From: Dipteris shenzhenensis
Lineage: Eukaryota > Polypodiophyta > Polypodiopsida > Gleicheniales
Length of the DNA stretch: 64,000 nucleotides
Assembly: GCA_047967505.1 (NCBI GenBank)
Contig: CM106540.1
Reading direction: 5' to 3' (one strand)
Part shown: positions 34,428 to 44,472 of the stretch, piece by piece
How positions within the stretch are numbered: the first letter of the stretch is position 1
How the letters are laid out: each line of letters opens with the position of its first letter
Notes under the pieces: model-generated
Database searches by the model: none
What the model was told of the DNA's origin: nothing
Seen by the model: the letters and a program-made list of their open reading frames with translations, nothing else
Program-made: the position numbers and the translations under genes

Positions 34428-34562
34428 GTCGCTATATAGCGACGCTCTGTTCCGTCGCTATATAGCGATGCGACGTTTTTAGTTTAAAACGTCGCTATAT
34501 AGCGACACTTTAAATTAAAAACGTCGCTATATAGCGACGAAAAAGCGTCGCTATATAGCGAT
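34428..34562. promoter_or_regulatory. Internal cluster of five CACTA palindromes between divergent genes
   Basis: Copies of GTCGCTATATAGCGAC start at 34428, 34454, 34491, 34523 and 34547. Those at 34454 and 34547 end GCGAT instead of GCGAC. The cluster lies about 230 bp upstream of the transposase ATG (minus strand) and upstream of the plus-strand gene's first exon. It occupies the presumed bidirectional promoter. The same palindrome at the ends suggests that one factor binds both, linking transposition to gene control. In Spm, TnpA acts on the promoter in this way. The role here is inferred. Confidence 0.7.
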
Positions 34563-34599
34563 GCTGTGGGTTAAAACCCGAAACGCCGAAACGCGCGGC

Positions 34600-35215
34600 G
34601 TTTTGCTCAAACCATTCCTAATCTCTCAAGTAAGCAACCCAAAATCTCCTCCCACCTATTTTCACTGACCTCCCATCTATTCCAAGCAACCTCCTACTCT
34701 ATTTCCCACTCCTCACCCTTCTCCTACCTCTTGTACACCCTCTCTCTCCTTTTTCCCTCTTTGGTTTCCAGAAAGAAAGTTCTTCAAGAGGTGAGTTTCT
34801 TTCAACAATGTAGGTTGTTTGTTTGTTAGCTTTGGTTTTGTGAGTGTTTCTACTTGTATTGCTAAAGTTTTAAACTAGTTTTCATGCTTGATTAGAAAGG
34901 ATTGAAACAAAAAACGAAATTTCAAGAAAGAAAGAAAGAAACTCACCTCTTCTTCCTGTATTTCTCTTCCTTCTCTTCCTTCTCTTCTCCTCAATCTCCT
35001 CCTTTCCTTGTCTCCTCAATCTTCTCTTTCCTTGTCTCCTTTCAAGAAGTTGCTTTTGTGATCTCCTCTTTCCACTAACATCTTATTTGAAAAAATGGGT
35101 TGTTTTCTCTCTTTTGTAGGGCCAGTCCACTACACCGAGCGGGACATACTCTCTCTTTTGTGGGGCCAGTCCACTACACCGAGCGGGACATACTTTTATA
35201 GGTAAGTGCTTCCTC
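34600..35215 (+). other. Predicted 5' untranslated exons of TnpA-like gene
   Basis: Plus-strand signals suggest a first exon ending AAGAG/GTGAGT (34791), an acceptor TTTTGTAG/GGCCAG (35120), a short exon containing GAGCGGGA, and a donor TATAG/GTAAGT (35201). The short exon and its acceptor are tandemly duplicated with a 44 bp period (35106 and 35150), and the second acceptor has lost its AG. The same arrangement occurs at 3.48-3.94 kb. No coding potential is seen. Confidence 0.45.
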
Positions 35216-35248
35216 TTCTTTCCATTTAATATTTTTGTTATTTGCATT

Positions 35249-35281
35249 GGCCTGCAGCTAGCGCCTTAAGCGCTAGCTGCA
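35249..35281. repeat. Perfect inverted repeat with 13 bp arms
   Basis: CTGCAGCTAGCGC, a CTTAA loop and GCGCTAGCTGCAG form a complete 13 bp stem. The related copy at 3937-3969 is imperfect. It sits at the start of the intron-like stretch that carries the minisatellite. Confidence 0.8.
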
Positions 35282-35459
35282 GTGATGGGCATAGGAACCC
35301 TCTCTTCCCCCTTCTCTTTTTCTCATTTTTCCCCCTTCTCTTTTTTCTCTCTTCTCTTATTCTCTCTTTCCCCCTTCTCTCTTTCCCCCTCTCTCTTTTC
35401 CCTTCTCTCTTTCCTTTCCCCCTTATTCTGTATTTCCTTTCCCTCTTATTCTCTTATGC

Positions 35460-38400
35460 TTATGCTTCTCTCATTCCCCCTTCTCTATTTCCCCCTTCTC
35501 TCATTCGCATAAGCTCTTTTTCCGCATGAGCATAAGCTCCTTCTCTATTTCCGCATGAGCATAAGCATGAGCTTATGCTTATGCTTATGCTTATAAGCAT
35601 AAGCATGAGCATAAACTCATGCTTATGCTCATGCATGAGCATGAGCTTATGCGTAAGTTTCCGCATAAGCTTATGCGGAAATAGAGAATGAGAGAAGCTT
35701 ATGCTTCTCTCATTCTCTTTTTCCGCATAACCTCCTTCTCTTTTCCCGCATAAGCTCCTTCTCTATTTCCGCACGAGCATAAGCATGTTCTCTTTTTCCG
35801 CATGAGCATAAGCATGAGCTTATGCTTATGCTCATGCATGAGCATGAGCTTATGCGTAAGTTTCCGCATAAGCTTATGCGGAAATAGAGAATGAGAGAAG
35901 CTTATGCTTCTCTCATTCTCTTTTTCCGCATAAGCTCCTTCTCTATTTCCACATGAGCATAAGCTCATTCTCTATTTCCGCATGACCATAAGCATGAGCT
36001 TATGCTTATGCTAGCATAAGCATAAGCATAAGCTCATGCTTATCCTCATGCATGAGCATGAGCTTATGCGTAAGTTTCCGCATAAGCTTATGCGAAAATA
36101 GAGAATGAGAGAAGCTTATGCTTCTCTCATTCTCTTTTTCCGCATAAGCTCCTTCTCTCTTTCCGCATAAGCTCCTTCTCTATTTCTGCATGAGCATGAG
36201 CTTATGCGCAGTTTCCGCATAAGCTTATGCAGAAATAGAGAATAAGAGAAGCTTATGCTTCTCTCATTCTCTTTTTCCGCATAAGCTCCTTCTCTCTTTC
36301 CGCATAAGCTCCTTCTCTATTTCCGATGAGCATAAGCATGAGCTTATGCTTATGCTTATGCTTAAGCATAAGCATAAGCATAAGCTCATGCTTATGGTCA
36401 TGCATGAGCATGAGCTTATGTGCAAGTTTCCGCATAAGCTTATGCGGAAATAGAGAATGAGAGAAGCTTATGCTTCTCTCATTCTCTTTTTCCGCATAAG
36501 CTTCTTCTCTTTTTCCGCATAAGCTCCTTCTCTATTTCCGCATGAGCATAAGCTCATTCTCTATTTTCGCATGACCATAAGCATGAGCTTATGCTTATGC
36601 TAGCATGAGCTTATGCTTATGCTAGCATAAGCATAAGCATAAGCTCATGCTTATGCTCATGCATGAGCATGAGCTTATGCGTAAGTTTCCGCATAAGCTT
36701 ATGCGGAAATAGAGAATGAGAGAAGCTTATGCTTCTCTCATTCTCTTTTTCCGCATAAGATCCTTCTCTCTTTCCGCATAAGCTCCTTCTCTATTTCCGC
36801 ATGAGCATAAGCATGAGCTTATGCTTATGCTTATCCGCATGAGCATAAGCATGAGCTTATGCTCATGCATGAGCATGAGCTTATGCGCAAGTTTTCGCAT
36901 AAGCTTATGCGGAAATAGAGAATGAGAGAAGCTTATGCTTCTCTCATTCTCTTTTTCCGCATAAGCTCCTTCTCTCTTTCCGCATAAGCTCCTTCTCTAT
37001 TTCCGCATGAGCATAAGCATGAGCTTATGCTTATGCTTAAGCATAAGCATAAGCATAAGCTCATGCTTATGGTCATGCATGAGCATGAGCTTATGCGCAA
37101 GTTTCCGCATAAGCTTATGCGGAAATAGAGAATGAGAGAAGCTTATGCTTCTCTCATTCTCTTTTTCCGCATAAGCTCCTTCTCTTTTTCCGCATAAGCT
37201 CCTTCTCTATTTCCGCATGAGCATAAGCTCATTCTCTATTTCCGCATGACCATAAGCATGAGCTTATGCTTATGCTTATGCATAAGCATAAGCATAAGCT
37301 CATGCTTATGGTCATGCGGAAATAGAGAATGAGCTTATGCATAAGCATAAGCATAAGCATAAGCTCATGCTTATGCTCATGCATGAGCATGAGCTTATGC
37401 GTAAGTTTTCGCATAAGCTTATGCGGAAATAGAGAATGAGAGAAGCTTATGCTTCTCTCATTCTCTTTTTCCGCATAAGCTCCTTCTATCTTTCCGCATA
37501 AGCTCCTTCTCTATTTCCGCATGAGCATAAGCATGAGCTTATGCTTATGCTTATGCTTAAGCATAAGCATAAGCATAAGCTCATGCTTATGCTCATGCAT
37601 GAGCATGAGCTTATGCGCAAGTTTCCGCATAAGCTTATGCGGAAATAGAGAATGAGAGAAGCTTATGCTTCTCTCATTCTCTTTTTCCGCATAAGCTCCT
37701 TCTCTCTTTCCGCATAAGCTCCTTCTCTATTTCCGCATGAGCATAAGCTCATTCTCTATTTCCGCATGACCATAAGCATGAGCTTATGCTTATGCTAGCA
37801 TAAGCATAAGCATAAGCTCATGCTTATGCTCATGCATGAGCATGAGCTTATGCGTAAGTTTTCGCATAAGCTTATGCGGAAATAGAGAATGAGAGAAGCT
37901 TATGCTTCTCTCATTCTCTTTTTCCGCATAAGCTCCTTCTCTCTTTCCGCATAAGCTCCTTCTCTATTTCCGCATGAGCATAAGCTCCTTCTCTTTTTCC
38001 GCATGAGCTCCTTCTCTCTTTCTGCATAAGCTCCTTCTCTATTTCCGCATGAGCATAAGCATGAGCTTATGCTCATGCATGAGCATGAGCTTATGCGTAA
38101 GTTTCCGCATAAGCTTATGCGGAAATAGAGAATGAGAGAAGCTTATGCTTCTCTCATTCTCTTTTTCCGCATAAGCTCCTTCTCTCTTTCCGCATAAGCT
38201 CCTTCTCTATTTCCGCATGAGCATAAGCATGAGCTTATGCTCATGCATGAGCATGAGCTTATGCGTAAGTTTCCGCATAAGCTTATGCGGAAATAGAGAA
38301 TGAGAGAAGCTTATGCTTCTCTCATTCTCTATTTCCACATAAGCTCCTTCTCTCTTTCCGCATAAGCTCCTTCTGTATTTCCGCATGAGCTCCTTCTCTC

Positions 38401-40250
38401 TTTCCGCATAAGCTCCTTCTCTATATCCGCATGAGCATAAGCATGAGCTTATGCTTATGCTTATGCTTAAGCATAAGCATAAGCATAAGCTCATGCTTAT
38501 GCTCATTCATAAGCATGAGCTTATGCGTAAGTTTCCGCATAAGCTTATGCGGAAATCGAGAATGAGAGAAGCTTATGCTTCTCTCATTGTCTTTTTCCGC
38601 ATAAGCATGAGCTCCTTCTTGAGCATAAGCATAAGCTCATGCGGAAAAAGAGAAGGAGCTTATGCGGAAATAGAGAATGAGTTTCCGCATAAGCTCTTTC
38701 TCTTTTTCCGCATAAGCTCTTTCTCTTTCTCTTTTGCGTGAGCATATGCGGAAACATGAGCATAAGCTCATGCTCACCCATGAGCATAAGCATAAGCTCA
38801 TGCGGAAAAAGAGAAGGAGCTTATGCGGAAATAGAGAATGAGTTTCCGCATAAGCTCTTTCTCTTTTTACGCATAAGCTCCTTCTCTTTCTCTTTTGCGT
38901 GAGCATATGCAGAAATAGAGAATGCGAGAAGCTTATGCTTCTCTCATTCTCTATTTCCGCATATGCCGAAACATGAGCATAAGCTCATGCTCACCCATGA
39001 GCATAAGCATAAGCTCATGCGGAAAAAGAGAAGGAGCTTATGCGGAAATAGAGAATGAGTTTCCGCATAAGCTCTTTCTCTTTTTCCGCATAAGCTCCTT
39101 CTCTTTCTCTTTTGCGTGAGCATATGCGGAAATAGAGAATGAGAGAAGCTTATGCTTCTCTCATTCTCTATTTCCGCATATGCCGAAACATGAGCATAAG
39201 CTCATGCTCACCCATGAGCATAAGCATAAGCTCATGCGGAAAAAGAGAAGGAGCTTATGCGGAAATAGAGAATGAGTTTCCGCATAAGCTCTTTCTCTTT
39301 TTCCGCATAAGCTCTTTCTCTTTCTCTTTTGCGTGAGCATATGCAGAAATAGAGAATGAGAGAAGCTTATGAAACATGAGCATAAGCTCATGCTCACCCA
39401 TGAGCATAAGCATAAGCTCATGCGGAAAAAGAGAAGGAGCTTATGCGGAAATAGAGAATGAGTTTCCGCATAAGCTCTTTCTCTTTTTCCGCATAAGCTC
39501 CTTCTCTTTCTCTTTTGCGTGAGCATATGCGGAAATAGAGAATGAGAGAAGCTTATGCTTCTCTCATTCTCTATTTCCGCATATGCCGAAACATGAGCAT
39601 AAGCTCATGCTCACCCATGAGCATAAGCATAAGCTCATGCGGAAAAAGAGAAGGAGCTTATGCGGAAATAAAGAATGAGTTTCCGCATAAGCTCTTTCTC
39701 TTTTTCCGCATAAGCTCTTTCTCTTTCTCTTTTGCGTGAGCATATGCGGAAACATGAGCATAAGCTCATGCTCACCCATGAGCATAAGCATAAGCTCATG
39801 CGGAAAAAAAGAAGGAGCTTATGCGAAAATAGAGAATGAGTTTCCGCATAAGCTCTTTCTCTTTTTCCGCATAAGCTCTTTCTCTTTCTCTTTTGCGTGA
39901 GCATATGCGGAAACATGAGCATAAGCTCATGCTCACCCATGAGCATAAGCATAAGCTCATGCGGAAAAAGAGAAGGAGCTTATGCGGAAATAGAAAATGA
40001 GAGAATCTTATGCTTCTCTCCTTCTCTTTTTCTGCATAAGCTCCTTCTCTTTTTCCGCATGAGCATAAGCATGCGGAAACTCATTCTCTATTTTATGCAT
40101 AAGCTCCTTCTCTATTTCCGATGCCTATGCTTAAGCATAAACTCATGCTTATGCTCATGCATGTGCATGAGCTTATGCTTAAGTTTCCGCATAAGCTCAT
40201 GCTTATGCGTGAGCTTATGCGGAAATAGAGAATGAGAGAAGCATAAGCTC
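35460..40250. repeat. Palindrome-rich AAGCTTATGC minisatellite, about 4.8 kb
   Basis: Two sub-arrays are present. The first (about 35.5-38.6 kb) repeats units of roughly 130-300 bp about fourteen times. Each holds the palindrome CGCATAAGCTTATGCG extended to TTTCC/GGAAA, a 15 bp inverted repeat GAGAATGAGAGAAGC around TTAT, and runs of GAGCATAAGCATGAGC. The second (about 38.6-40.0 kb) has about seven units of 155-220 bp marked by GCTCATGCTCACCCATGAGC and CTTTTGCGTGAGCATATGC. HindIII (AAGCTT) sites recur throughout. It lies between a predicted 5' splice donor (35201) and the first coding exon (40547) of the TnpA-like gene. All Met/Ser/Leu/Cys-rich frames inside are artefacts. Confidence 0.95.
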
Positions 40251-40546
40251 ATTCTCTATTTCCCACTCTATTTCCCCCTTCTCTCATTTCCCCCTTCTCT
40301 CCTTCTCTATTTTCCCTCATCTCTTTCCCCTTCTCTATTTCCCCCTTCTCTCATTCTCTATTTCCTCATTCTCATTCTTTTCTTTCCTTTACATCTTCTT
40401 TCCCTCTTATCTTTCCCTCTTCTTTCCCTCTTTCCTTTCCCTCTTCTTTCCTTTCCCTCTTCTTTCTTCTTGCCTATGCCTATGCCTATGAGAATGCTCA
40501 TGTTTGTTTTTTGTTTTCTGTTTTCGTGTTTGTGTCTATGTTAGAC
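40251..40546 (+). other. Pyrimidine-rich tract before TnpA-like start
   Basis: C/T-rich stretch (CCCTTCTCT, TTTCCCTCTTC) resembling a long polypyrimidine tract, ending near TTTTCTGTTTTCG and the ATG at 40547. It may contain the acceptor of the large 5' intron, but no single AG is clearly preferred. Confidence 0.4.
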
Positions 40547-42116
40547 ATGGGATCACGTCGCTCATTGGACGAGTACGGACAGCCTCGCAGGAGGAGAGCT
40601 CACGATCTATATGCTCCAGAGGACTTTGATTCCTCTCAGGCGACTACCCCGAGGACTACCCCTGGTCCGACTCCTCTCGGTCCTAGCACTGTGACTACCC
40701 CTGGTCCGACCCCTCTTCCACGTAGCACTGTGACTACCCCTCAGGGGACTCCTTTGCTAGCCACGCATGGCTTTGTTGGGACTCCCGACGAGTTTGTAGC
40801 ACAGATGAGCGATGAGGAGGCAGCGAGATTCTTCTCTTTGCTCTCTCAGAGGACCTCCGCAATTCCTTCCCCTACACCGATGGGTGGACGTACTGCCCAG
40901 CCATCCCCTTGCGCCCCTTCGACCACGGGATCATCACCTACGCATGCCTCCCGCAAGGGAAGGAAGAGTAGGATGGGCGGCTCATGTTGTGCTGACTCAG
41001 GAGATGTAGACGAGTCAGCACACTCATGCTCCTTTAGGTCTCCACTTGGTCCGGAGACACAGTATCAGTCAGGTTCCTTTCCCTCTCCTACTCCCACAGC
41101 TACTCCTCGATCCGGAAGCGGTCGCGCAGCTTCCACTCCTTCAGACTCTGCTACCGTCAGTCCCCCTTACTCATCAGGGGATCTCTCCTATCAAATCACA
41201 TCTGCCGGAGAGATAATAGAAGACAAAAAGGGCAAAGCAGTGATGGCCGCCATGAGGTGGTTGATGAGTCATCACTTCAAGAGCGGCATAAATATCGATT
41301 GGCGGTATCAAGATGCCCAAAAGAAGCAGGCGGTGATCGATGAGTTAAAACAAAGATATCCTAATCCGCCAAATGTGGAGCTTAATAACAATTATATGCT
41401 CGAGTGCATGGGTTTGGTCCTAAAGCATCGCAGATCAACCATGCGTACTTCCATTACAAAGGGGTTGGCTAGCTGGGCAGACAAAGCTGATTGGAAGTAC
41501 TTCAAGAAGCAACATAGGGACCATCCCGAAATGTTCGAGGGTCAGAGGAGGGCTGCAAAGAGACGGCTGGACATCGTAGGTACTTCGCACTTTGGTGCAG
41601 GCGGACGGTATGCGTTCGAGGCAACCGTGGTAAGTCTACTTCTTCCCATTTAATGTATTGTTCTATTTGTTTTACTTACATATTACATGCACTTTAGCTA
41701 ACTCTAACTCTCGTAAATTGGATCCACAGCAAGCTGCGATGGGTCGTCTTCCTACGGATGCAGAGACGCGGCGCGCATTTCGGATAGGAACAAAGCCGTG
41801 GTTCATTGAGCAAGAGGCAATGGGAGCGACAGTCGATTGGGCTGAGGTGGCTGCTCGCACGGTATAAGTTTACTCCTACTTGTAATCTCACTTTTTAATT
41901 TAAGTTCCAATCTAATTTTTGATTTATATGGTTCACTCTTAGGGTCAAAGCTCAAGCGTCCCATCATCAGAGACGAGCGATCAACAGGGGCAAGGATCGG
42001 ACGCAGGTGCCGAGGACGAGGGAGAAGACGTAGGTGTCGGGGACGAGGGAGAAGACGCAGGTGCCGAGGACCAGGGAATAGGCCAACAAGACGATTCGGA
42101 TTCGGATTCGGATTAG
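40547..42116 (+). CDS. Candidate TnpA-like protein of the CACTA element, intact
   Basis: Three exons, 40547-41629, 41730-41861 and 41943-42116, join in phase 0 through GT-AG introns to give 462 residues with no stop. Residues 1-220 are a Thr/Pro/Ser-rich, probably disordered region with repeats of TTPGPTPL and STVTTP. Residues about 230-360 resemble plant En/Spm-associated transposase (Ptta-type) domains (KGKAVMAAMRWLMSHHFKSG, SWADKADWKYFKKQHRDHPE). The C-terminus is acidic with three near-repeats of GAEDEGED and ends DSDSDSD. An in-frame ATG at 40511 is possible, but 40547 (MGSRRSLDEY) gives the better start. By analogy with Spm it should bind the 16 bp palindromes and hold the ends. It is the only fully open gene in the transposon. 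Confidence 0.75.
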
Positions 42117-42302
42117 TAGTGGTAGTAGCATTTTGTATATCCGCTCGTTAGAGCAATTTTGTATCGCCCTTTCACAGGGTAATTTTGTTACAAACACAGT
42201 TGTATATGTATATGCATTTCTTCCTCATCGTTCACAAGAACAATTTTGTATCACCCTGCAAGCAAGGGAGATTTTGTTATAAAAAACTTTCTTTTGTAAT
42301 TA

Positions 42303-42378
42303 CAAAAAAAAAAAAAGGATTAGTGGGGCTAAACAGGGCCAAAAGGAAGCCCTGTTTAGCCCCACTAACCCTTTTTTT
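42303..42378. repeat. 23 bp inverted repeat flanked by A- and T-runs
   Basis: GGATTAGTGGGGCTAAACAG, an 8-10 base loop and CTGTTTAGCCCCACTAACCC pair over 23 bp with one mismatch. A run of 13 A lies on the left and 8-9 T on the right, extending the stem to over 30 bp. It is about 190 bp past the stop of the TnpA-like gene and before the right subterminal palindromes. It could be a tiny foldback element or an RNA 3' end structure. Confidence 0.8.
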
Positions 42379-42393
42379 TAACTTCTGTTAATT

Positions 42394-42668
42394 GTCGCTA
42401 TATAGCGACGTTTACCAGTGTCGCTATATAGCGACGATTAACAGAGTCACTATATAGCGACGTTTTTATCGTCGCTATATAACGACGTTTGCATCGTCGC
42501 TATATAGCGACGATTAACAGCGTCACTATATAGCGACGGTTTATAGCGACGCTCCTTTTCCGACGATTTTAACGACTTTTATAGCGACCTTTGCGTCCGT
42601 GAAAAAAATTTTTTTTAATGTAAAAAGCGTCGATATTTCCGTCGGAAAATGGCCTATGCCTTGTAGTG
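42394..42668. repeat. CACTA right terminus and subterminal palindromes
   Basis: Six copies of GTCGCTATATAGCGAC or one-base variants (GTCACTATATAGCGAC, GTCGCTATATAACGAC) start at 42394, 42420, 42446, 42471, 42496 and 42522. ATAGCGAC halves follow, and the terminus ends CTTGTAGTG at 42668. The CCA duplication follows. Confidence 0.9.
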
Positions 42669-42671
42669 CCA

Positions 42672-43022
42672 GTTTGACAGTTGCCAATTTAGTGCCATGT
42701 TCTAAGAGTGCGTGTTTCTTTTGTGAGTGGCTAATGCATTTTACTCTTTTTGTGATGAGGGTGCCATGTGTATGGATGAAAACAAGTATCTCTTGGGGCT
42801 TTTATTTGTGCAATTTATCCATGGTGCTCGAAACATGTAGGTGTGCTATGCATGACTAGTGAGGTGGGCATTCCTCCTATATGCTTAATTTGCTAAGAGA
42901 ATCATAGGGCAGCTAGGACTCAGTCATCACCTCTGAGCCCTAGGTCAAAATTGATTGAAACTACCTATATGTGCGAAGGCATACATATGCTAGTGAGTGC
43001 TCGTGATACAATATAGACCTAG
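42672..43022 (-). other. Gypsy-1 spacer between integrase and extra region
   Basis: About 350 bp with no convincing frame. Together with 29697-29737 it forms the stretch between the integrase stop and the extra coding region, into which the CACTA inserted. Confidence 0.5.
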
Positions 43023-43799
43023 CTATGGAAGTCTTGGGCCCCCCAAATCTTCATTATTGTCAGGGATGGCTTGCATGTTGATGTAGTAGTGCTTCAGTCG
43101 GCTCCCATTTATTGTTGTTGTGAATTGGACTCCATCCTGTGTTTCTAGTAGCACAGCTTCGATGGGATTCATTTTTTTGACTCTATAAGGTCCTTGACCT
43201 AGAAATTTGAGCTTGCTCTTATGGACTTTGGTATTGTAGAGCAAAACCAGGTCACCTTCCTTGATGTCTTTGTCTTTGAGGTTTCTATCAAACCATGCCT
43301 TCCTTCTTTGTTTTTCTATTTTCATGGCATGGTAGGCAACTAATTTGGTCTCTATATGCTTCTCTAATTAGTAGAGTCTTTCTTTCAGTGATGCATGATC
43401 TCTCATAAGTTCTTGTATTGCTATGCGTAGACTAGGTATTACAAATTCTAGTGGGACCACAGCTTCAAAGCTGTACACCAATTGAAAAGATGTATTCCCT
43501 GTACTGACCTTAAGTGTGGTTCTGTATGCCCATAAGGCTACATTTAGTTTCTCTGCCCAATCAAAACGCTTTGGTTCTACTACCTTGGTGAGGACAATAC
43601 ATAGAATTTTGTTGGTGGATTCGGCTTGTCCATTCCTTTGGAGGTAATAAGGTGTGCTCTTTCTATGGATCACCATAAAGCCAGACAAGAGTTCTTGGAT
43701 GACCTCATTGACAAAATGTGTGCCTCTATCTAACACAATTTCAATGGGACATCCAAATCGGGTGATCGCATTCTCGTACAAGAACCTTGCTATGCTTCT
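43023..43799 (-). pseudogene. Gypsy-1 integrase, C-terminal part
   Basis: The minus strand continues the integrase interrupted by Copia-3. It has the second catalytic Asp (VLDRGTHFVNEV), the catalytic Glu (NGQAESTNK) and, in the C-terminal domain, LKFLGQGPYRVKKM, the GPY/F motif found in many Gypsy integrases. A TAA at about 43367 separates the core from the GPY domain. It ends with LGGPRLP at 43023. The first six codons of the frame at 43874-43800 come from the Copia-3 LTR. It is inactive because of the insertion and stop. Confidence 0.9.
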
Positions 43800-44443
43800 T
43801 GTTAAATTACACGATGCAGTGGAATAGAAACTGAATAAAGAATAGAGAGTACATAGCAATCTAGAGAGGAACAAACTTTTCCTTCAATACTGATGTAGTA
43901 CAGATGATGGCTCCGTCCACCCGTGCGCTCCCATAGTGGAGCTTAGATGGTGATCTAGACAAATACTAGGTGAAGAGCTACTAGCTGGAAGATCTGATCT
44001 AATTTGAATTGATCTGATGCAATGGACTGGGGAGGTTGCCTCTTTATAGCTATGAGGGCGGTAGTCAGATCAACATAGTCGGTGGAGTCGACCAGTCGAC
44101 CTAGTCGGTGGAGCCGACTAGTCAACCTAGTCGGTGGAACTGACTAGTCGTCCATGGAATATTTAAGAAATATTCCCTATACCATCGCCTCGGTGGCTCT
44201 CGCCCCCGAACCCCCACCAGGGGGGCCAATTGGCCCCCAGGCCCCAGCAAGAATAAGGAACTCCCACACAATCACCTTTCTACCATAACCGTCTCATTGA
44301 TACACCTCATCTAACATGCAAGTCAGGATCCATCTAGTGTCTCGGGCTCACACATGGCTTCTCCTCATATGGGGGCCTTACAACTTGAGCACCTTGGACC
44401 ACTAGTGGTTACTAGGAGGGTGGGGCATTGAGCATATCTAACA
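43800..44443 (-). repeat. Copia-3 3' LTR
   Basis: 644 bp, plus-strand TGTTAAATTACACG to GCATATCTAACA, followed by the polypurine tract (44444-44459, minus-strand GACATTGAGGGGGGG). It contains short repeats of GTCGGTGGAGYCGACTAGTC near 44070-44150. Confidence 0.92.
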
Positions 44444-44472
44444 CCCCCCCTCAATGTCCACCCGTAGCTGAA

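Larger units (their letters stand above)
29738..42671 (-). mobile_element. Complete CACTA (En/Spm) DNA transposon
   Basis: The element occupies 29741-42668 (12,928 bp). It begins CACTACTACACACG and ends GGCATAGGCCATTT-type sequence on the opposite strand after CACTACAAGG. The 3 bp flanks CCA/CCA are the target duplication, and 3 bp is diagnostic for CACTA. It contains a TNP2 transposase gene on the minus strand, a TnpA-like gene on the plus strand, and 16 bp palindromes at both ends and between the genes. It sits between integrase and the extra region of Gypsy-1. The terminal repeats match well only over the first six to eight bases. Confidence 0.95.

Noticed and set aside
35460-40235. Many frames of 60-121 codons with MLMLMGEHELMLM or SISISSCLCS type sequence
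   Set aside because: They are produced by the AAGCTTATGC minisatellite in every frame and strand and change with the repeat unit.
35460-40250. Possible CRISPR-like array (regular repeats)
   Set aside because: Eukaryotic context, no unique spacers of constant length, no cas genes. The repeats are palindromic minisatellite units inside a transposon.
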